From Apricaphanius iberus (Eukaryota > Chordata > Actinopteri > Cyprinodontiformes > Aphaniidae), in assembly GCA_028564705.1 (NCBI GenBank), contig JAPXFQ010002390.1:60001-124000 (forward strand): a DNA stretch of 64,000 nt, in the 5' to 3' direction. Positions 1 through 9,498 of the stretch are shown here, piece after piece. Within the stretch, counting starts at the first letter, position 1, and each line of letters starts with the position of its first letter. The notes under the pieces are model-generated. The model saw nothing but the letters and a program-made list of their open reading frames with translations, did no database searches and was not told where the DNA came from. The position numbers were made by a program, and so were the translations under genes.

Positions 1-138
1 TAAACCGGGAAACTAAAAAGGAAACAGATGTTTGGGGCTCAGAGATGATTTTCTGGGTCTGATAACCAACAATAGTAGATTAATTTACAGCTGATTAACT
101 GGATCCATAACCAGGATCATTTTACATTTCATTTTAAT

Positions 139-404
139 TAGGGATGCACCCATACTGCTATCACGGCCAATACCGGTGTCGTTTAAAGATAACCGATACC
201 AGGAACCAATCATTAAGATGTGGAAATAATTTCACAGAAATGTTTGTTTTGTGGTCATTTTTATTAATATATTTATTTTTATCTAATTCCCATCATTTGT
301 TGTAACAATCAGAGAAGAAACTAAAACCTGTCTTTTAATTCTTAGCATTTTTGGTTTGCTAGAAGTATTGGTATTGGTATCCTTGGAGTATCCTTGCATC
401 TCTA
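139..404. mobile_element. Short non-autonomous hAT-like element
   Basis: A 266-bp element whose ends are imperfect inverted repeats (left TAGGGATGCACCCATACT; the right end read backwards gives TAGAGATGCAAGGATACT). It is flanked on both sides by the identical 8-bp sequence ATTTTAAT (131-138 and 405-412), which is the target-site duplication expected of hAT transposons. It has no coding capacity, so it would have been moved by a transposase made elsewhere. The TAGGGATGCACCGATA-like end is common in fish genomes. Confidence 0.75.
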
Positions 405-412
405 ATTTTAAT

Positions 413-1619
413 CCCATTCCATTATTTTACTTACATTAAATAATACTGATATATATACATACATATACACATATATATAATATATATATAATCCCGATAA
501 AAGACCAAACTTCTCCTACTGTCATGCGTTGAATTCCCATCAGATGAGAAAAGTGAAGACCTGAAAGCCAAACTACATCATGGCATCTGAGGAAGAAACA
601 TCCAGAATGTTCCAGAGATGTTCTGTGAGTCTTGGTTCTGTTGGTTCATGATCCAATGACTTCTCACTCTTCATCACTGCTGTTAAAACAGTTCTCCTCC
701 TCTTCACACCAGGGTGTATAAACCTCAGCATCTGGATTAGGATCCAGAAGAACCACCATCAGAAGAGCCGGTTCAGAACCACTGATCCAACAGAACCCAG
801 ACAGAGAGGTTCACAAACAGCCTCACTAAGAACTCTAAAGATTAGTGGGTCTAAGTGTTGATCTGGCTGAACTACAGGTCCAATACAGTCCAGAACCAGA
901 ACCAAGACCACCTGTTACCCACCTTTCTGTCCCTATGAGGGTCCATCTGATGACCAGCCGCTCATTTAGTTTTCTTTATCTTCTCTTCCTCCTGTTTAAT
1001 CCTCCTCATCCTCACTTTGTGTCTATAATCCTCCTCCACCTCCTCCACCTCCCAGAGCTCTGAAGCTCCTCTAACTCCCTAATCTGACCCGTAAACTCCC
1101 CTTCTGCTCTGGGAGGAGGAGTCAGCTCCTTTATGCTGATTGGAGGAGGAGTCGGTTAATCTATGCTACCTGATTTTTTGCTTTATTTTAGATTCTGTTT
1201 TTAGTTTTTCTTCTTAATTAATTTATGTGCTCAGCCTCTGGAATTATGCTATTCATCTGGATCACTTCTCTTTTGTGGATTACTTCTGAAGGACCTTTGT
1301 AAGATTAACATCATGGCGTTTTGCTCAGATAAAAACTTTGATAAACTGCTCCTGAGTATGGAAGCAAAATGATGCCTTGTGGAAGTAAATCTGGAGATTA
1401 ACGCTGCATATGGAAATGAGACAACGCTATCGATGACATAGAAGGAACAAGAACCTGGCGGCCCCATGCTCACTTGGTACAATCTCACTCAGAAGCAGAA
1501 CAACAGTTTTCCATCACCGAGGCGTGCAACAGGAAGGACACCGAACTCAAACTATGAGGAACACTGGCCAGCTCTAAAAAGACTTTCCTCATCATCTGGT
1601 TTATTGGATCAACTACAGG
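413..1619. other. Gene-free interval
   Basis: No supported gene. It contains an AT-dinucleotide-rich patch at about 450-495 and CCAGAACC-type simple sequence at about 740-910. The open frames here are short, have no recognisable domain and show no splice-linked partners. Confidence 0.5.
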
Positions 1620-2570
1620 GACTGGACATTCCCATCCATTCACTTCAATTCACTTTACTTTTTTTATATACAGTATATTTATATATAGCACCGATTTACA
1701 ACAAAAATAATTTTATTACAATTATACAAACATTCCAACCAGTTAAAAGTTTTCTATGTAAGGAATCCCAGCAGATTGTGCTGAGTCATGGATGTGAGGT
1801 TGTACCCGGATCATGCAGACTCCAACCACAGCAATTCCTCAGCAATCCCTCATACTGAGCAAGCATGTAGCGACAGTGGAGAGGAAAAACTCCCCTTTAA
1901 TTCAATTCAATTCAATTCAGTTTATTTATATAGCGCCATTTCACAACAGATGTCATCTCAAGGCACTTTACAAAAAGAGTTATTACAATACAATGTTTAG
2001 TGTAGAAATTACAGAACCACAGAAGATTGCGTCGTGGAATTCTTAGCAATCCCTCATACTGAGCAAGCATGAAGCGACAGTGGAGAGGAAAAACTCCCTT
2101 TTAACAGGAAGAAACCTCCGGCAGAAACAGGCTCAGCACAAGCGGTTATCTGCAGAGACCGTCTGTGGTTTGGAGAATACATAACAGAGACACAGAAAGA
2201 GCAATAGAACTGATGCACAAGTTTGTTGCAGGACGTGGAGAACTTTCCGTCACTGCAATGCCATCTTAGTCAGGGTCGTCAAGCAGGGCTAATCCGGAGC
2301 ACCTACTGTAGGAAGAGACTAAGAGAAAACAGGTTAGCGCTTGAACTGACAGCACATCATGCAGTTGGGGAGAAGTAGGAGAGAAAGTAGGAACAGACCC
2401 TAATAATGTCCTCCAACAGCCTAAAGCAGCATAGCTACTAACATTAACCTGTCTGCTAGCTACTAGGAGACCTAGCTACTAACACTTTCTACCTGGTTTA
2501 CATTAATCTAGCTCTACCTAGCTACTCTACCTCTTCCTATCTCTTCCAGTTAACAGGAAGAAACCTCCAG
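1620..2570. repeat. Mosaic of the TATAGCGCC-type fish repeat (family A)
   Basis: Two tandem starts of the same dispersed repeat are visible. Each has TTCAATTCA, TTTATTTATATAGCGCCA and then TCTCAAGGCACTTTACA (about 1630 and 1895). They are followed by a shared block, CATACTGAGCAAGCATG then AGCGACAGTGGAGAGGAAAA, present at 1850 and again at 2056. Relatives occur at 34548, 37375 (reversed), 38872, 39660 and 50135. It is non-coding. The family is plausibly SINE- or MITE-like, but no clean end was seen. Confidence 0.7.
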
Positions 2571-3599
2571 CAGAACCAGAACCAGAACCTGGATCAGTAC
2601 AAGCGGTCATCTGCCACGACCGTCTGGGGGTCTGAGAAGACAGAAAGACAGAGAAGAGACAGCATGGAGGATGCTCTGTGACTTTGAGCATCATCTGGAC
2701 CGATGTTCCCCATCCAGCAGGGGGCGCAGTAGCTGAGCAGGATACCAAACTGTGTGGAGCTTCTATGGGGAGAAAAATACTGAGAGAAAACTGGGTTAAC
2801 AATCACAATAACAGCAAAGTCAACAATGTGCAACCTAATGGGGTTAGACTGCTGATGTGAATGACTGCAGCGCAGCAAAAGCCTGTTGATCAGCCTAATG
2901 AAATCAGCTTTGCCGAAACAGAGAAACAACTAAAACATGTTGTCCTCAAGACAGTGTATCTCGAGGACAGACAACTTTAAACTGATTGGAGTAATGAACT
3001 GAACTTGATGCAATGATTGATATTCAGGATCAACAGATCATTAAAATGAATGATTTGGGCAGACAGAAGCTCATAATTAACGTGTTTAAAGAGAAGTTAT
3101 TCACATTAAAGGCCAGAAACTTTTTCCAGAATCAGGTTTACTTCCATTGTTGACTAACAAGAGCATCCAGAAAACATCCTGGTTGACATGAATTCATCCA
3201 GACAGAAGACAGGAAGACCTGAAGAACAGCAGCATGCAGGATGTAACGGGGAGAAAAATACAGAAAATGTTGATAGTTTTTTATTTATACAGAGGAAATC
3301 ATGAGAAATAAGAAGAATAGGAAAGAAAAGAACATGTGAAATCAGAACATCTCGTTTCAGATTGGACCACAACAGAACACAGATAAATCTGTAGAGAACA
3401 TTTCACTCTCCCAGATGGAGAACTAAAATCAAACTAATAAAAGATCAATATTTAATGCATAATTCATTTTCAGGCTCTGAAGTCTCTAAAAATGGTTGAT
3501 CGTCCCGACCAGATGGAGGCGGATCAGCAGCAGCAGAAGGAGAAGCGTGGCTCGTTTTTCCCCGAGCTCTGTAGTCGAAGCCCAACGTCTGCTGGTAAT
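2571..3599. other. Gene-free interval with repeat debris
   Basis: No gene supported. A stretch at about 2855-2975 (GCAGCAAAAGCCTGTTGATC and following bases) resembles the repeat seen at 13500-13600. Nothing else is recognised. The 5' end of the large LINE that follows could lie anywhere from about 3490 to 3600. Confidence 0.4.
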
Positions 3600-3604
3600 A
3601 CTGG

Positions 3605-4275
3605 ATGAAAAATGCAGATTGGATCATGCGTGGCCGTCCACCAGTAGTGACGGTAGAGCACGACTGTTTGGTGAGTGGGGAGATGTCAGGAGAGATAGAG
3701 GGGAGAAAAGGAAAATTCTTAAGATTTAATGAAAAAACACAATTAAATATTAAGAAAATGAGTCTGTTTATCTTGACAGATGAACTTAACAGTAAAACAG
3801 GAGACACAGTTTTTGCAAAGGTACTGACAGACGGAGAGCAGATCAGCAAGGCTTTGGACATGAAGCAGGTGGGGAAGTTCAAAGTGGGAAATGTTGGACA
3901 AAAGGGAGGTGGGTGCAAGGGGGGGAGTAATATCCGGTGTGGCCATTAATGTGAAAGCTGAGGATTTGAAAAATCAAATCAAAGGGGGAAAGTGATTTCT
4001 GTGGACAGGTTAAAAGCGACAAAAGGATGAATTAAGATGGATAGTGAAAGTATCCGGATTCATTTTGAAGAAAGAAGTCTTCTTAGTAAAGTGTTTTTTG
4101 GGTTTCATTAGTTACCCGGTAAGAGCGTTTGTTCTGAAACCACTCAGGTGCTTCAACTGCTAACGTTTTGGTCACCTAGCGAAAACCTGTAAGGACAGGA
4201 AAAGATGTGCTAGGTGTGGTGGAGGACACGGGAAATGTGGTGGAGATCAGTGTTTCGTTTGCTGGATGTGAGAGA
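3605..4275 (+). pseudogene. LINE ORF1-like (nucleic-acid-binding) remnant
   Basis: Frames in this stretch read like the ORF1 protein of I/Nimb-type LINEs: a region with DELNSKTGDTVFAKVLTDGE, then GGKVISVDRLKA-like text. A cysteine- and glycine-rich zinc knuckle (CARCGGGHGKCGGDQC, about 4205-4255) follows. ORF1 proteins bind the element's RNA. Several stops and frame changes separate the pieces, so no functional product is expected. Confidence 0.55.
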
Positions 4276-4303
4276 ATGAAAGAAGAAGACATTATTCAAA
4301 AAG

Positions 4304-5040
4304 GTGAAAGTGGAGAGAAAGATTTCACACGCTGAAGAAGTGAGAGTAAGAAGAGAGAGAAAAGGAGTTAATTCCAGGACAGGCTACACTTCAGGTTCAA
4401 GGAGCTACTCAGATTTGGATTTGGTTGCTTTCATTGCAGGAGTGATAAACATCACTGCTGATGTTAAAGCAGCAATTAAACACTTGGGAAGAAGAAGTGA
4501 GGGCCGACCTCAATCATCAAACATGTCGGGAATCATGATGTTATTTGATCTAATCATTGGAATGCTAGAAGTTTGTTGGCTAACGGTCAGGAATGTAAGC
4601 ATTTCATCAAAGAACTTCATGGCTTAAACCTTAATGTTATCAGAAATGACAGAGAATGCTATAGAGGGGAGGATGTTTTTGATTGTCAAACAAGAAATAC
4701 CAGACAGAATTCTGGGTAAAGGAAAGGATTTGGAGTATATTGTTATCGATGTTTGGGACAGAAATGAACCAAATATCATAACCAGTTTTTATAACTCCTG
4801 TTTCAGATTGGAGTTGAGGATTCTTTGTTCAATTAAAGAAAGCAATCATTGTAAAGTCATTTGGTGTGGGGATTTTAATTCCCATAACAGATTGGAGGGA
4901 CATTCCCAGATCATAATGGTAATGTGATTGAGGAATTGATGGATGAATGTCATTTGGTGTGTCTAAATGATGGTAGGGTACCAGATGCAATGTTGTCAAT
5001 GGAACAGAGTCGGTTTGGGATTTAACTTTGGTTTCAGATG
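4304..5040 (+). pseudogene. LINE endonuclease-domain remnant
   Basis: The second frame contains IWCGDFNSHN (about 4858-4887), the conserved GDFNxHN block of the apurinic/apyrimidinic-like endonuclease that nicks target DNA for non-LTR retrotransposons. MDECHLVCLNDG follows in about the expected place. The frame is interrupted by a stop near 4626 and by further stops after 5020, so the domain is dead. Confidence 0.7.
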
Positions 5041-5889
5041 TGCTTGCAGGAATAATTCAGTGGACCATAAGAACAGACACTACTATAGGAAGTGAGCTTT
5101 ATCCTGTTTTCTGTAATGTTGGAGGTAAAATACAGGTAACTACAAGACAGGAGAATAAGAAGTGGAGTTTTCATATAGGGCCCATTGGATAAAGTTCCAT
5201 AAATGATGTGAGGAAATGATTGATAAGGTGGATGAATCTAGTAGCATCGACAAATTAAATAAAGTTTGTTAAAGTAATTATGGTTGCTGTACAAGCATCG
5301 ATCCAAACAAGTAAAGGAAAAGTACGCAGAAGTTGTTGGACAGAAGAAGGTCCAAAGGCAGTTAAGGAAAGAAATAAGGCTTTTATAATTGACTTTATCC
5401 ATGCAAGCTCTTATTGAGTACGAGAAATCAGTGGAAAACCGTTAGACAAGCAAAAAGGAAAAGCTAGAGATTGTTCTGCTCCAGAATAGGTAGAACCACC
5501 CAGGTGGGGGATGTTTTGGGCTTTGGTCAGAAAGGAGTGGGATTATCCTGCATTACATTTAAGCAATCCAAACTTTATAACAGATCAGGAAAAAGTGGAG
5601 GTAAAGATTCATAGTTCAGATAACATTTCAGTATTGGGAAATACAGAATCCAGAGGCATTAGAAGGAAAAACGCTTTCAGATACAGGTTTGGAAGTTTCG
5701 TTTTCTTTGGAGGAAATGGTAAGAGCACTTAAGAAAGCAAAGCCACAGCTCCTGGAAAGGTTCACATTTTTTATTTAATGTTAAAAAAATCTTGGCATGA
5801 AAGCGCTTTAAAAATAGCTGTTTTTGATGAATACAGTCTGGATTAAGGGAAAGCTCCCAAGCGTATGGAAAGACTCTGTTATAGTACAG

Positions 5890-6395
5890 AAAAGAAAGGG
5901 AAGGATCCATCTAATCCAGGTAGTTATAGGCCGATAACTCTAAGGTCAAAGTTGTGTGAACTGATGGAATGTATGATAAAGGGAAGGGCTTTTGGTAAAC
6001 TGTCAAAGTGGTTTTAGAAAAGCTCAAAATACAACGGATGCTATTGTTAGGCTTGAAAATGTCATCAGAAAAGCACAAGTCAATAAAGAGTTGTGTAAGG
6101 CATATGATATGTTGTGGAGGGATTTAATTAAGTTGCACAAATTGTGTATTGGTGGAAGGATGTTCAACTGGATTCATGAGTTTTTATCTGGTAGAAAAAT
6201 ACAGGTGCGCATCGGGACTACGATTTCCAGTCAGTATATAGTTGAAAATGGTACACCTCAGGGAGGTGTGATTAGCCCTCTACTATTTATCATAATCATT
6301 AATGAGGTTTTTTCTAAAGTTCCTGAGGGAATTGGAAGGTATTTGTTCACGGATGATGTTATTGAAAAAAAAAAAAGAAATATTGAGCATTTAGT
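5890..6395 (+). pseudogene. LINE reverse transcriptase, N-terminal part
   Basis: The frame includes QSGFRKAQNTTDAIVRLEN, then NGTPQGGVISPLLF (RT motif 4/B region) and the catalytic box. The box reads FTDD here instead of the usual FADD. The reading frame stops at 6400, where a short repeat inserted; the interrupted sequence resumes after the hAT copy at about 7203. Known role: target-primed reverse transcription of LINE RNA. Confidence 0.85.
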
Positions 6396-6404
6396 GGGTT
6401 AGGT

Positions 6405-6497
6405 GTGATGGACTGGCGACCTGTCCAGGGTGTACCCCAGCACCAGCACCCCCGCGACCCATTAAGGATTAAGAACATGGATGGATGGATAGGGTAA
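6405..6497 (+). mobile_element. Short SINE/LINE-tail insertion with 9-bp duplication
   Basis: A 93-bp piece containing GATGGACTGGCGACCTGTCC and a tail with ATGGATGGATGGAT, a very common fish 3'-tail repeat. It is flanked by GGGTTAGGT at 6396-6404 and 6498-6506, consistent with a target-site duplication. It interrupts the LINE reverse-transcriptase frame. Confidence 0.65.
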
Positions 6498-6511
6498 GGG
6501 TTAGGTTCAAG

Positions 6512-7201
6512 CAGTGATGCCGGTAACGCGTTACTTAGTAGCGCGTTACTCCTAATATGACCACTTTTTTAGTAACGACTAATCTAACGCGTTTCTTTTT
6601 TCATGCAGGTAATCAGATTAAAATTACTTGTTCAAGCCACTGTGAGTTACTATTTTTGTCATTTTCTTGAGCAAAAAGATATATTAGGTACATGGCGGCA
6701 TTAGTATTAAGAAAACAAGTATCAATAGCGGTAAATATGATCCTACCTTCTACTGCTGCCGAAACAGCTGATAATCTCCTTTGCGGGTGCCATGTTTGTT
6801 TTGGCCTGAATCTGAGTTCTGTACTCTGTAGGCCTACTCTGCCCCCTAGTGGAACTCTCCATTTGTACATGCAGTGAGAGAGCAAGTATGTCCCCAAGAC
6901 ACAGCTTATTCCTTTATAGTTGCTGGTGTCAATGTGAGGTTAAAAAACAAGTATATATCCGTTCTTACTGTTAAAATGCACTTCAAATAAAGTGATTATA
7001 TGTAAAAGTGGTTATTGTGTTTATGTTGAGGCAGTGCGGAGTGTTATTGGGAGCTGCAGAAAGTAACTAACAAAGTAACTTGTAATCTAACTTAGTTACT
7101 TTTAAAATAAAGTAATAAGTAAAGTAACTAAGTTACTTTTGGAAGGAGTAACCACTAGTCAGTAATCATATTACTTTTTCAAAGTAACTGTGTCAGCACT
7201 G
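6512..7201. mobile_element. Non-autonomous hAT element with 8-bp duplication
   Basis: A 690-bp insertion beginning CAGTGATGCCGGTAACGCG and ending AACTGTGTCAGCACTG; the termini are imperfect inverted repeats starting CAGTG. The flanking 8-bp duplication GGTTCAAG is perfect (6504-6511 and 7202-7209). The interior is rich in GTAACT/AGTTAC motifs and has no transposase. Its left duplication overlaps the right duplication of the preceding short insertion, so this element came later. Confidence 0.85.
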
Positions 7202-7202
7202 G

Positions 7203-7977
7203 GTTCAAGATGCTGTAAACACTGTGGCTGAGTGGGGGTTTGAATGGAGATACCCGCTTTCAGTGGAAAAAAAACAAAAATGATGTTTTTCTCCAAAAGG
7301 AAAGTGAGTGACAATTTGAAATTGCAAATGTATGAAAAGGACATTGACAAAGTGAGTTCAAGTATTTAGGTGTTATATTTGATTCATGCCTGACATGGAG
7401 GGAGCATACTGAAAGGACAGAAACGAGACACAAAGAAGTTATCAACGTCATGAGATGTGTAGCTGGGAGGCCATGGGGAGCGAGCTGTTCTGCTACGAAA
7501 ACACTTTACCAGGCATTAATTACATCCATCTTTGATTATGGATGTGTGGCATATGGGTCAGCAGCTTCATCTTTGTCGAGGCGTCTGGATATCCTGCAGT
7601 CACAAGCTCTTAGAGTGTGCTGTGGAGCATTTAAAACACCCCCCGTCAATGCTCTACAGGTGGAGATGGGAGAATTACCTCTAGATCTGAGGAGGAAACA
7701 AATATCGGTGAATTACTGGGTGCATCTTAGCAGTAATGATAATAAACATCTCACAAAGGAGGCGCTTTTGGAATGCTGGGAGTATCAATGGGCTAAGGAG
7801 TGTCAGGTGTATGAGATTAAAACATGTCCTGTTGGTTATCCATGGTTCTTAGGGACTCCTGTTGACTGGTACCTGTTAGATTTGAAGAGAGAATTGAAAG
7901 GTAGTGTGGATCTTGTTTCAGCGTTTCCTTTTCACAGTCTGAATAAATGTGCCTACATGTGTTCACAGATGAAATGA
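7203..7977 (+). pseudogene. LINE reverse transcriptase, C-terminal part
   Basis: The frame resumes with VQDAVNTVAEWGFEW just right of the hAT element. It continues through KVSDNLKLQMYEKDIDKV and, from 7450, a long open stretch with ALITSIFDYGCVAYGSA and LDILQSQALRVCCGAF, typical of the RT thumb/connection region of I and Jockey-like LINEs. It belongs to the same element as the RT at 5890 and was separated from it by insertion. Confidence 0.8.
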
Positions 7978-8129
7978 GTGGGTTTGGAATAGCAGTCCCA
8001 TCAAAGAAGACTGGAATAAACAGACGTACTTCAGATGGACTCAGTGTACACAGTTAAGATTGTAGCTATTTTAGTTGCATTAAAATGGAGAGAGTATTCA
8101 AAAATCAAACAAGTAGTAGTGTGTTCTGA

Positions 8130-8498
8130 ATGAGCATCCGATCTTTCAAGTTTAAAATCATTTTGTTCAAAAACAAGGCAGGTATGTTATATGACATTCT
8201 GATGAGTTTAAGTGGTACTAGTGTTCACGTTCTTTGGGTGCCAGCACATGTAGGAATTAGTGGAAATGAAAAAGTGGATAAATTGGCTAAAGAAGCTTTG
8301 AGTAAAGATAGTGTTGAAAAGGGAATTAAAAGTAGTACATCTGAAGTAAAGCATGTTGTCTGGAGGCAGGTTGTCAAACAGTGTCAGAAAAGGTGGGATA
8401 GAGAAGAGGTGGTTGTTATCAGGCTCAGACTCGGTCATTGCTCATTTAATAAAACTCTAGAAATGATAGGAAAACATGAGGCAGGGTTGTATGTATGA
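8130..8498 (+). pseudogene. LINE RNase H C-terminal motif and tail
   Basis: The frame carries VLWVPAHVGISGNEKVDKLA (about 8230-8290). This is the C-terminal block of the RNase H domain (HxGxxGNExxDxxA) that removes template RNA. RLRLGHCSFNKTLEMIGKHE follows. The upstream part of the RNase H fold is frameshifted. The same RLRxGHxxLNxTL text occurs again at 8769, in the truncated second copy. Confidence 0.8.
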
Positions 8499-8760
8499 TG
8501 GATGTAATACTGCTGTGTAAGGGTTATTATGTAGAAAGAGAATTTCTGCAGAGAAGGATGAAGGAGAGGCGTATTGGGGAGTTCACTATGAAGAGTTTGT
8601 TGGAGGGTAGAAGGGTACAGATAAGGGAATTGGTAGTTTCTCCTTGTTTTTCATAGTTAGGAATAGTTAGTGAAGAAGTTTATAAGCGGAAAGGAAAAGG
8701 GAACAGAAGTGGAAAGAAGAGAAGGATAAAAGAGAGGGAAGGAACAGGAAACACCGTAGA

Positions 8761-9148
8761 ATATCAAGACTAAGGATAGGACATTCGGGATTAAATAGCA
8801 CTTTGTATATAATGGGAAAACATCAAACAGGTTTGTGTAAATGTGGGAAAGAAACGGAAACTGTAGAGCATATTCTGTGTTATTGTAGTAAGTATAAAGT
8901 AGTTAGAGAACAATTAAAAGATAAGTTAAAAATGAAAAGATATGGAGATTGGAATTTAAAAACGTTATTGAATGAAAATAACAAAATTTATAAATTAGTG
9001 TCTTTACTTTTCTTAGGAAAAGTAAGTTAGTAAATAGAATTTAGAGTTGTTTTTTTTCTCACACTTTGCCTCACACTCCTGCACAGTAGGTGGCGGTAAT
9101 GCACCTTAAGTTGGTTGCCACCCGCCATTTAAACAAAAAGAAGAAGAA
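8761..9148 (+). mobile_element. 5'-truncated second LINE copy inserted in the first
   Basis: This begins inside the C-terminal coding region (RLRIGHSGLNSTL, then GKHQTGLCKCGKETETVEHI, a Cys/His knuckle). It runs through a 3' UTR with GTAGGTGGCGGTAATGCACC and ends in AAGAAGAAG. It is flanked by the 14-bp direct repeat GGAAACACCGTAGA (8747-8760 and 9149-9162), the expected target-site duplication of LINE integration. It lies within the 3' region of the outer LINE. Confidence 0.85.
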
Positions 9149-9162
9149 GGAAACACCGTAGA

Positions 9163-9255
9163 TTGTAAGCTCACGGTCTGACCCATACTCCGGAACAGTA
9201 GGGGGCGGTAATGCTCCTTTTAGCTGGTTGTTAACCGCCGTTAAACCAGAAGAAG
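9163..9255 (+). repeat. 3' tail of the outer LINE, abutting med27
   Basis: GTAGGGGGCGGTAATGCTCC, then GGTTGTTAACCGCCGTTAAA and AGAAGAAG, matches the tail of the inner copy at about 9085-9147 with scattered differences. It is therefore the displaced 3' end of the outer LINE. It ends 40 bp upstream of the med27 start codon. Confidence 0.8.
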
Positions 9256-9266
9256 TGTTGGCCCGT

Positions 9267-9274
9267 CCCCGCCC
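9267..9274 (-). promoter_or_regulatory. GC box in the med27 proximal promoter/5' UTR
   Basis: CCCCGCCC on the + strand is GGGGCGGG on the other strand, an Sp1/KLF-type site. It lies 22 bp before the start codon in the only short stretch not derived from the LINE. Binding is inferred from the motif alone. Confidence 0.4.
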
Positions 9275-9292
9275 AGAAGCAGCGGCAGCAGC

Positions 9293-9302
9293 AAGATGGC
9301 GG
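9293..9302 (+). promoter_or_regulatory. YY1-type motif overlapping the med27 start codon
   Basis: AAGATGGCGG matches the YY1 consensus and contains the initiator ATG (9296-9298). YY1 sites overlapping the first codons are known at many housekeeping genes with short 5' UTRs. The match is visible; function is inferred. Confidence 0.55.
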
Positions 9303-9498
9303 AGCCCGTCTCCGTGGGGGTGAATCTGGACGCCTTCTCCCACGCCATCAGCGGCATCCAGGCGCTCCGCTCCAGCGTCAGCCGCGTCTTTGAGTCCCTG
9401 AAGGACGGCATGAAGAACCGCGAAACTCTGGAGGGCCGCGAGAAGCAGTTCATCTCCGAGTTCCAGGACACCCTGCAGGCCGTCAACAGAGACCTGAA
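9296..9498 (+). CDS. med27: med27 exon 1 (residues 1-67)
   Basis: Starts at an ATG in AAGATGGCGG. It encodes the N-terminal helix region (MAEPVSVGVNLDAFSHAIS and following). The donor is GAA|GTAAGA and the exon ends after two bases of codon 68 (Asn). It is GC-rich, unlike the flanking transposon DNA. Confidence 0.95.

Larger units (their letters stand above)
3600..9255 (+). mobile_element. Decayed I/Nimb-like LINE (outer element of a nest)
   Basis: Reading the + strand in order gives: an ORF1-like protein, a zinc knuckle, an APE endonuclease, a reverse transcriptase, a C-terminal RNase H motif and a 3' tail ending in AGAAGAAG. This order, with RNase H present, fits the I clade of non-LTR retrotransposons. 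The copy is broken by many stops and frameshifts and by three later insertions (6405-6497, 6512-7201, 8761-9148). The 3' end lies 40 bp before the med27 start codon. The 5' boundary is approximate. Confidence 0.8.
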
